Below the pieces are notes generated by a model. It worked only from the letters and a program-made list of their open reading frames with translations. It made no database searches and had not been told where the DNA came from. DNA of 64,000 bases, from contig JAQJVL010000284.1 of the NCBI GenBank assembly GCA_035578905.1, forward strand, positions 496,001 through 560,000, in the 5' to 3' direction. Positions 57,701 to 64,000 of the stretch are shown one piece after another; position 1 is the first letter of the stretch; every line of letters starts with the position of its first letter. The DNA comes from Stictocephala bisonia (Eukaryota; Arthropoda; Insecta; Hemiptera; Membracidae). The position numbers were made by a program, and so were the translations under genes.

Positions 57701-59915
57701 ATTATCATATTTCTTGGTATTATAATATGTTATCATGTTATATTTATAGACCTTTAATTATATTACTGTTATAATTGTCTAATATTTAATGAGAAAAAAA
57801 TAAAATCATATTGTATACCATATAATTAAACACTTGTGAATTTACAGAATGTAGGTTATGTTAATAAATAAGTACTGTTCAAGTTTTATTGTAAGTAGTC
57901 CGTAATTTAATTGTATATTAGGAAATACATACTTGTGAATATCTTTGAGAACAATTAATCTCTTTAAAGTTAGACAGCTGTTCTAATTAAATTAATATTT
58001 AAATTATAACATCTGTGGCTAAGTTATTAAATACATAACAACTAATAATATAAAAAAAATTATTGTACTTAATACTTTCAATGACAAACGCTTTCGATAC
58101 AAAAAGAAGGCATTGATACTCCAATCAGCTGATCTGCTGGATTTGGAATTTTAACATTTTTTTTTTAAATGTTAAAATGTTAAACATTACGTCCACTGTG
58201 GTATTTCTTTTTCCACTGTGGTATACCCGCCCACCCACATACGTTATGTGGTACTGACCCACCCACCCACCCATACACATACAGGGGTATTGACCCCCCC
58301 CACCCATACACGTACAGGGATATTGACCCACCCGCCCACACATACACGTACAGGGGTATTGACCCACCCTTACACGTACACGGGTATTTACCCACTCGCC
58401 CACCTATACACGTAGAGTGGTATTTGGTATATGGTATGAACCATAAAAAAACTAACATTATAAATTGTGCATGTACAGATTAATGCATGTACATATTAAA
58501 GAGAAAATTAACATAATTTAGACAAAAGACAATAATGGATGTGTAAAATAAAAGTAAAGCAGTGTAACACACCCGCCCGCCCATACCCAAACTGTATGTG
58601 TATGGGTGGGCGGGTGGGTCAATACCACTGTACGTATATGGATGGGCGGGTGGGTCAATACCACTGTACGTGTATTGGTGGGCGGGTGGGTCAATACCAC
58701 TGTACGTGTATTGGTGGGCGGGTGGGTCAATACCACTGTACTTTTATGGGTGGGCGGGTGGGAACTTCACTTATCCGACGTAGTCAGGGAATGATAATAA
58801 AAACTCATTCACGTACAGTAGGGGTGGGTGGGCAGGTCAATACCATTGTACGTGTAGAGTTGACGAGCGGGTCAATACGACAACTACACGTTTCTGTCTT
58901 AGTATATTGTAGATTAAATCAGTATCTCATATAAAGATTAAAGTATCTCATATATTTTAAAATTATGTGTTCTCTATAACATTTTAACAGTAAACAGACT
59001 TCTTTCTCCTCCTACTGAAATTTGAGTTAAATTTAGAACTAAAATCCGTTGAGTGCTTTATTTTTACAGAGATCAATTAAAATTAATCTGTATAAGAATA
59101 GCATTGCAACTGTGACACTGTGTAGGACAAAACCCTATGGGAATTTAAAAAATCTAGCTCTGTTTTGACTTAGCAATCAAAATTATCTTTTGAATAAACA
59201 AATTTCAAAATCGGTCAAGTAATAAGTTAAGAAAGTGAGTGAACTAAAAGACCCGATTGTTTTAATATATAGGATTAGTTAGATTTAAATGGATCAATAC
59301 ATGCTATATTAGTGTTAAAGAACATTATGAGATATTATGTGTTTTTAAGTTGTGAATATATAATTTAATGTATAAATGTATGTATAATGTAATTTATGTG
59401 ATAGTATTTATGATATTTATTTAACATCATAAATACTATCACAGCAGGAGCCAACGTCTGCCAGTAAGGCTAGTACAAAGCTACGCATGCGTATGCCGTA
59501 CCCCTCCCCTCCGCTAACCATCAAGCATTTGAAAAGTAACGGTTTTAGCAGCTCAAGATATTCCGTGGCTACTGTAAGTTTATTACTGTGACTAGATGAT
59601 TGTTTATTTATTAATTCAACTACTATAAACCCAAGTAGTTAGTATCAGACTATACCACAGCAAAGTGTGCCCGGGCTTAGTAATTAATATTTTGAAACAC
59701 ATATTTTGCTAGGAATTAGGTTTTAGTTCTGTTAATGGCTAATTATATACATAATAAGAAACTTATCTTATCTTAAACATGCCTATTATACTAATTAAAA
59801 CCATGAGATCCCTATTATGAATATTGTTATTACCTTGTGCACTCCCCTCTCTGCAACAACACATATCAAAATTGTAAATTACAAAATACAAGCAAACAAA
59901 AATCCTCAAAATCAT
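48491..59915 (-). CDS. DUF4773-like secreted protein 2, five-exon gene, 254 aa
   Basis: Exons (5' to 3' on minus): 59915-59834, 53024-52896, 51446-51354, 50096-49876, 48730-48491. All borders are AG/GT. The summed coding length is 765 bp (254 codons plus stop), with phases 1,1,1,0. Exon 1 is a signal peptide (ILRIFVCLYFVIY) followed by CCCREGSAQ. Exon 2 ends with CSCHKYRCSCC, the DUF4773 cysteine motif. Exon 3 gives GCFNIQSLPGNLNIVLSF. Exon 4 gives RPMPFCKQI, CLVIYNVR, MVCLYMELRV and HLDCVRK. Exon 5 adds a divergent tail: an acidic Ser/Glu run (SEDEASESEENTSESEEH) then a basic, Trp-rich end. The function of DUF4773 proteins is unknown; secretion is inferred from the signal peptide and paired cysteines. 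Relative to gene 1, the linker is short, there is one more exon, and the tails are unrelated. Confidence 0.83.
48840..48993. repeat. Foldback element with CTGAAGA motif
   Basis: Arms aagtctactaacaccggagt with agaagtaac (48840-48868) and the inverted match gttacttctactctggtgtt with agtggactt (48965-48993). The centre has cacctgaagaaagacagtgg and tacagaaaat, a decayed version of the CTGAAGA...GAAA pattern. Lies in intron 4 of gene 2. Confidence 0.6.
49000..49875. other. Intron 4 of gene 2, AT-rich
   Basis: Contains local direct repeats of aattaattcataacaaaatt at 49313-49435; otherwise nothing recognised. Confidence 0.4.
49876..50096 (-). CDS. DUF4773-like gene 2, exon 4
   Basis: Acceptor atttttcatcacag, donor gtaag|gtatgt; 221 bp. 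Contains RPMPFC and the C-x-x-Y and HLDC positions shared with gene 1 exon 4. Confidence 0.85.
50097..51353. other. Intron 3 of gene 2
   Basis: AT-rich; includes a short direct repeat (aacttttacttttaga) at 51246-51285. Open frames on minus are chance. Confidence 0.4.
51354..51446 (-). CDS. DUF4773-like gene 2, exon 3 (93 bp)
   Basis: Acceptor tattcactacag, donor ttgcag|gtaaga; phase 1 at both ends, the same length and the same starting GCF as gene 1 exon 3. Confidence 0.85.
51715..51915 (+). repeat. Interspersed repeat, family C, copy
   Basis: atcagctgtttttgtggtcc and tagtgtagtcccatgtaagt, collinear with 14131-14345. Confidence 0.55.
51921..52171. mobile_element. Compact palindrome with ribozyme-like core
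   Basis: Arms 51921-52038 and 52054-52171 with only 15 bp between. The inner ~75 bp of each arm are almost perfectly complementary (tctcagagataccactgagg, atgccacatcacagtatggg, tgaaacgtct) and the outer parts are diverged. The right arm reads CACTGAGGATGCCAC, a loop, then ATGGGTGAAACGTC. Lies in intron 2 of gene 2. Confidence 0.8.
52896..53024 (-). CDS. DUF4773-like gene 2, exon 2 (CxC/CxCC motif)
   Basis: Acceptor tactttctccgtag, donor tttag|gtgagt; 129 bp. Encodes VSQWTPKNVTSPRPVHHR and then the cysteine cluster CSCHKYRCSCC. Confidence 0.85.
53089..53293. mobile_element. Foldback MITE, ~100-bp arms
   Basis: aataaaatatctatcaaagt and ctaaccaattttgaggcaat on the left mirror attgctttaaaattggttaa and actttaatagatattttatt on the right, about 75-80 percent complementary with a 6-bp centre. 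Non-coding. Confidence 0.75.
53414..53549. mobile_element. Foldback MITE, ~50-bp arms
   Basis: tgagataaaagaagtttttt with attctcattgaaaacaagta on the left; tacttattttcaatgagaac with aagacttcttttatctca on the right. The arms are highly similar and enclose about 35 bp. Confidence 0.78.
53962..54350 (-). repeat. SINE-like repeat, family A, reverse copy
   Basis: aagatgccgattgtagagat, gtggaatctgaaccatgtag, cagacttctctagtagcgtc. The 5' head is partly lost. Confidence 0.7.
54351..55629. other. Intron 1 of gene 2, AT-rich
   Basis: Includes a near-perfect hairpin at about 54829-54867 (tatttttattacattt / aaatgtaataaaaata). No gene recognised. Confidence 0.45.
55630..55795 (+). repeat. SINE 3' tail fragment
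   Basis: ggactattttaggccctttc, cctcacatcctacactcatg, gttgtgtcggcgtctcatat: the tail shared by families A and B, with the ttgtgtcggcgtctc variant. Confidence 0.55.
55915..55946 (+). repeat. Isolated minisatellite unit
   Basis: actcacccattcatacacgt followed by acagtggtatta: one decayed unit of the ~36-bp minisatellite. Confidence 0.6.
56075..56325 (-). repeat. Minisatellite array, G-rich on plus, about 7 units
   Basis: Units such as gtacgtgtatgggtaggtgg followed by gtgggtcaatacca, reverse of the 8398 array. More diverged, so fewer units keep four G-triplets. Confidence 0.88.
56814..56974. mobile_element. Foldback element, family E, copy 2
   Basis: Centre gtctgagaaaggtaagcatg followed by gtttactgaaactaatcacc, flanked by diverged inverted arms (acagtacaagtgaatgtgac; ttatgtgatgttcaactgt). 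Shares the cgtttgtgaatccctg-type centre with 40758-41000. Here GAAAC is intact. Confidence 0.65.
56975..58206. other. Intron sequence without recognised feature
   Basis: No coding or repeat signature was recognised in this part of intron 1 of gene 2. Confidence 0.35.
58207..58432 (+). repeat. Minisatellite array, C-rich on plus, about 6 units
   Basis: acaggggtattgacccaccc followed by acccatacacgta, with variants. Opposite orientation to the next array. Confidence 0.9.
58568..58870 (-). repeat. Minisatellite array, G-rich on plus, about 6-7 units
   Basis: Four central units are near-identical (gtatgggtgggcgggtgggt followed by caataccactgtac), 58601-58755. The array is interrupted at about 58760-58815 by cttcacttatccgacgtagt. 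With 58207-58432 it forms inverted arrays about 135 bp apart. Confidence 0.92.
59035..59280 (+). repeat. Interspersed repeat, family D-like end
   Basis: aaatccgttgagtgctttat and agtgagtgaactaaaagacc followed by a ttttaatatatagg tail: the same 3' architecture (gtgagtga, then a TA-rich tail) as 31547-32110. Confidence 0.4.
59397..59443. repeat. Perfect 18-bp hairpin
   Basis: tgtgatagtatttatgat and its exact inverse atcataaatactatcaca, separated by 11 bases. Function unknown. Confidence 0.85.
59444..59833. other. GC-richer block in intron 1 of gene 2
   Basis: 59445-59570 is less AT-rich and includes the palindrome acgcatgcgt. No exon is recognised. Just downstream of the first exon of gene 2, so it could hold an intronic regulatory element; this is a guess. 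Confidence 0.25.
59834..59915 (-). CDS. DUF4773-like gene 2, exon 1 (signal peptide)
   Basis: ATG at 59915, 27 codons plus one base, donor cacaag|gtaata. An ATG five bases further upstream (59920) meets a stop at once, so 59915 is the start. The phase matches the next exon. Confidence 0.72.
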
Positions 59916-61849
59916 GCCATAAACACTTCAGAATTATTCAAATGATGTTCACATGTCACATCACTGGAAAATGTCATGATGATTAGTCCACGGCTGATGA
60001 ACATGTAAAACAACGTAAATAACACTGATAGTAATCTCTAGTTGTCATGAGACTTGTTTAGCTCGCTATTACATAATATATCAGCTGTAAACACAATATA
60101 AATGGAGGCTGTTCAATTTAGTTTAACCTTACTAATAGATTAAGATCAGATACTATACTGAAGAATAGCGTTAAAAGGTCTTAGTCATTTTACAAAGAGG
60201 CTATAAGTACTGTCATTGTATGTTTCTGTTACTTAGATTCTAAATGGTTTGGTTTTTTTAACTCAAGCTCACGATAAAAATATTTTTTTCTTTGCTTTTA
60301 GTTCAGTTAGTAAACATACTATTACTCTATTTATTATTTATTTTACTCATTTAAAAATACTTGTTTAAATTTGTACAGTAGAAGCTATATTATCTGACGC
60401 TCACTACTCCAACATATGTAGTACGACACGCCGCTGACTAATATTCAGTTATTTTATACCAAAATACATTTATCTTAACTTTTATTTTGTGTATTTATTC
60501 ATTACCTTTTAGCAATTAAAACAGTCCTTCTGCATTGCATTGTAGCAATATAGTATACCGTTTAGTATCTTCTAAGCCTTATTTAACGCATGCACAGTAC
60601 ATGTAGCATATGCATGTAATCTACATGCATACTACATGTAGCCTCTCTGTAATACAACAGGGTGTTAGTCTTGTAATCGTTGGATTATGTACCGTCAACT
60701 ATATTTAAAAAAAATTAAAATGATATCAAAATATCAAATATTGTTTGATTAAGTTTACAAATTTACACAAGGTTTGAAAAAGGTAAATTAATTTGGTAAT
60801 GTTACAACTAAATTGTTACTATTTATAGATAACAGCAATGATAATATTACAGGTGAACACCAATCTGGCTGTATAGGTTCTGTTAGCTAGCAGCATGGTT
60901 CGAGCCCCTGATACACTGCCACCAAAGGCAGCATATAAAAAGTGTTTGATGCCTACAATTCAGTTATAGATAACTGCATAATAAAACAGCAATACCTAAA
61001 CAAGTTTTGTAACAAGTATCTTTCCAAAGATTTCGTACAAGTTTATAATAATAATTTTTATTATATTATTAATAAAAAATATTTCATATAATAGGAATAT
61101 TTTCAATTTTAATTCAATCAGTTTTTAAGTACACCACTAATGATGGTCACATTTACTGCTGTAAATTTAGATGGGATTACTCTAACACTCCACTCTTGGA
61201 CCACAAATCAACTGGTAATTCAAGATACATCATTTAGCATTGGATGAGAAATCTATCTATGTGTATATAAGTTCAATGCTACCACTCAAACAGACACTTC
61301 ACATCTTCACTGCAGTGTATTTATAAGCAATTAAGGAGTACTAAAGGAGAACAGGATCTCCCATGAAGTTTATTGTTCAACAATATGCCACGCAACCTTA
61401 TAAACTTTTCGTAATGCTTCAATTAGTGAGTGACCAAACAGTTTTCTGTAACCTAACTAAATTTTGAGTGGTTATTCTCAGTTGTGACTGAAATTTAAAT
61501 TTCTTTTAGCAATAACTTTTTTAGCATTTTTCAGTATAAGTCTACGTTAATATTCCTTTTATCTAGTTGCTATCATGTTTTGTTTCATGGGCATGCTTTG
61601 AAAAATCAAGGTTTTGAAAATCTTTTACAACTGAAAAATATTAATTTTTTACTTAAGTATAATTAATGTTTTCAATACTAAGTTTTTGTTTATTTCAGAG
61701 CCTATTAATCATGATTAACCATATTCCTTTCATAATTATCTATATTCATCATTCTTAAGATCTCAATATGATTATCAAAACGTTGTCTTTGTGTTAGTCA
61801 AGTCTTTACTTATTATTCTTTTAGCGGGGCTGATTATGTTTTGTTTATA
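59916..61849. other. Upstream region of DUF4773-like gene 2
   Basis: Holds the presumed promoter on minus (not identifiable), a tRNA-like SINE-head remnant at 60868-60930 (ctggctgtataggttctgtt ... atggttcgagcccctgatac), a Tigger-like end fragment at 60378 (cagtagaagctatattatct) and a decayed family-C repeat at 61150-61275. Confidence 0.35.
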
Positions 61850-62149
61850 CAGTAGAGTCTCGTTATCCGACATGCTGTTATTCGACATTCCGTTTCAACC
61901 GACATACCCGTCCTAAAATCGCCACCATAAAAAAGGTCTTATTTTCCGATAAAATCAGGACTGTAATCGACTTTTATACAACGGAAATCGGTTAATTTGT
62001 AACGGAATTTAATTATGTAGTACATGTACTGTATTGCAATACAGCAATAAGTAACTGGTCAGCTACTGTATTTTTGAATGAGCAGATACAGTAATTTTGT
62101 TGCTTACTGTACGACCTTACATTTAGTTTTAGCGTGGAACATAATTAAA

Positions 62150-62215
62150 AAATAACATAATTCTTTAATATTTACAAATTGAGCAAATTTAAACACTCAA
62201 TATTATAAAAAAATT
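62150..62215 (+). repeat. ~65-bp direct repeat, first copy
   Basis: aacataattctttaatattt and acaaattgagcaaatttaaa recur at 63535-63595 with few changes. One copy is inside the Tigger-like element and the other outside it. Confidence 0.75.
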
Positions 62216-62237
62216 ATTACTATAACACATTGATGGA

Positions 62238-62500
62238 CATGACTGTTATAGCAGTCATGATGAGTTTCTGCTAAAAGGCCGCTTCAAATCCTTGGCTACC
62301 TCAAAATGCGTGTCTGCTATAGCAGACACTTTCAAATCTCATTAAGTCCTTGATCTACAGAAATAAAATTAAGATGGCCAGTCTACTTATAACACGGAGG
62401 TTTGTGTGGAAGAGAATAAAAGGAGAACTGCTATAGCAGTCATGACCCTGCACATAAAAAATTAATAAATAGGTCATGATGACTGCTAAAGCAGTCATCA
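62238..62500. repeat. Cluster of four related palindromes
   Basis: catgactgttatagcagtca (62238), tgtctgctatagcagaca (62311-62328), aactgctatagcagtcatga (62426) and tgatgactgctaaagcagtc (62477, extending to 62500) are variants of one self-complementary word, GACTGCTATAGCAGTC. Confidence 0.85.
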
Positions 62501-63534
62501 GGTTTTCAATAAAACAATAAAATTTATTGTACAAAATTCAATAAATACAATACAAATGAGTCAATTTAACCATAAAAAAGTATTAAAATAGAATAAAAAT
62601 GGAATGAAAATTGTAAACGTCTTACAATTATAGTGTGGCTGTCAAAATGAGTACCGTATATGACTTATAAGAAGTGTATTTTTAGACTTGAGTATAAAAT
62701 TCATTTATAATTGTTTAATTTTATATTTAGTTCATTTTGTTCATTTACCTTTCATTTTAGGTATTGTTAAATAACTCTTTATTTTGCAACTTATACATTA
62801 TACTGTTCTGAAATGTTATTACATTGTATTTCTTATTGTTATCAGTTTTATTTTGTGATATATAACCCAAAGTAATGATTGTTTAAACAGTACTAAAGTG
62901 TTAATTCCTAGTAAAATGCAAAAAGTATAAATTCCTAGTTTAAAGTACTTAATTATACAAAAATAAGCGTTTTTATTACGATTCCCTGTTATCCGACATT
63001 TTTACTTATCCGACGTCGGTACGCAGCCCATATACGTCGGTTAAGCGAAGTTCTACTGTATTATGAGACACTGTTCCATTGTGCAATTAGGAATATTATA
63101 CTATGTAATTTATAGCAACAAAAGTAGTTTCCTTACAAATTTAAATCTTAATAAAAACAAACTTTCTATAAATTTTAAAACTGTAAAAACTTACTATAGC
63201 TCACTTATTACTAATTGGAGGATTAATTATATATTTTGACCAAAACATATGATGTATTCTTCTCTTACTTAGAAATTTCTTAAAGAACAATTAATAATTA
63301 AAATTCAAAAACTGCCCATGCATTTTTAAAGTACTATTTGATGATGAAAATCAAATAATAGCAGTATACAATCAAATTTGTAAGTTATTTTTTCGATGTA
63401 ATTTTTGAATAAATACAACACTTTCACTTAAATACTTTATTTACATTTGGACATTTGGAATGTACATACATGAACATGTAATATTTTTACAGTCAATACT
63501 TACATATATAAAAAAATAAATAATTAGGCCTAAA

Positions 63535-63595
63535 TAACATAATTCTTTAATATTTACAAATTGAGCGAATTCAAACACTCAGTATTATAAAAAAA
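63535..63595 (+). repeat. ~65-bp direct repeat, second copy
   Basis: Matches 62150-62215 (acaaattgagcgaattcaaa). Beyond 63595 the two sequences part. Confidence 0.75.
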
Positions 63596-64000
63596 ATTGG
63601 GTGTGCGTCGGACCACACGGTGGAAGTTATACTTCTTTGGCCATTCTCATACATGAATGGGGAGATTTATCAGCCGCTGGCTCTATAGAAGTACTGTCCT
63701 TAACTTTGTTACCTTTCTCATTTGTTTTGTGAAATATGAAGAGTTGCGGTCTACTCAGTCGATTCCCTAGAGTAATTTATCATTTACTATTTCAATGAAC
63801 AATTTTGATTACAAGTTCTTTTGGAGTATGTCTCACAGAAAATACAGAAAATATTTACTCACTATTCTCTGAAATCAAACAGATTGTAAATAACGATTTG
63901 TATAAATAATGTTTTCACTACACTAGTATGAGTTTAGCTGTTTTCGTTATGTGTTTACAACCTGCGAAACATCATATTTTCAACAGCTGTCTATTGTTTA
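63596..64000. other. Non-coding end of window
   Basis: No gene or element recognised. Confidence 0.35.

Larger units (their letters stand above)
61850..63058. mobile_element. pogo/Tigger-type element, non-autonomous, 1.2 kb
   Basis: Ends are cagtagagtctcgttatccg followed by ac and, inverted from the right, cagtagaacttcgcttaacc followed by gac. They are flanked by TA at 61848-61849 and 63059-63060. CAGTRRRnnTCGnTnAnCCGAC ends with a TA duplication are diagnostic of Tigger/pogo elements. Internal TTATCCGAC copies near both ends support this. No transposase frame is left. The palindrome cluster 62238-62500 may be a further insertion. Confidence 0.8.

Overview
The window is AT-rich nuclear DNA of an animal, almost certainly an insect. 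The evidence is spliced genes with long introns, two paralogues of a cysteine-rich secreted family typical of arthropods (DUF4773-like), a trypsin-fold gene, and a dense mix of insect-type transposable elements: piggyBac, hAT with TTF zinc finger, mariner and pogo/Tigger, jockey/CR1-like LINEs, a Penelope-like element and SINEs. Hemiptera is a guess; the order cannot be fixed from the sequence. Nothing prokaryotic is present.

Layout. 1-3.4 kb: a hAT element inserted into an older hAT remnant. 5.3-7.8 kb: a SINE and a broken LINE. 8.4-9.5 kb: a G-rich minisatellite abutting a long palindrome. 10.8-13.2 kb: a nearly complete piggyBac with a broken transposase, inserted in a ~43-bp tandem repeat. 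14.5-15.8 kb: a decayed mariner-like element with a nested insertion. 17.2-19.3 kb: a divergent gene pair, a coiled-coil protein (-) and an atypical serine-protease homologue (+). 19.6-26.7 kb: repeats, minisatellites and an 81-bp hAT MITE with a perfect target duplication. 29.0-41.6 kb (-): DUF4773-like gene 1, four exons, whose 7.8-kb first intron holds a 2.2-kb Penelope-like palindrome, SINEs, a hAT element and a foldback element. 42.95-43.6 kb (+): a predicted two-exon small gene. 48.5-59.9 kb (-): DUF4773-like gene 2, five exons, with introns full of foldback elements and minisatellites. 61.8-63.1 kb: a Tigger-like element carrying a cluster of palindromes.

The two DUF4773-like genes share the same fold signature (a CxC/CxCC exon, then an exact 93-bp exon with phase-1 borders, then a long domain exon), so they look like a tandem duplication that later diverged at both ends. 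Both begin with a signal-peptide exon.

The most unusual pattern is structural. Several unrelated-looking inverted-repeat elements (8.8, 34-36, 40.8, 52 and 56.8 kb) carry a core of the form TGA(A/G)(G/A)A, one spacer base, a hairpin, then GAAAC or a decayed form of it. In the three large palindromes the core reads outward from both arms. It resembles a hammerhead ribozyme core and is expected in Penelope-like retroelement ends, but here it recurs in five dissimilar palindromes. A second unusual feature is a ~36-bp minisatellite found at about eight separate places on both strands, each unit of which carries a G-quadruplex run (GGGTGGGCGGGTGGG).
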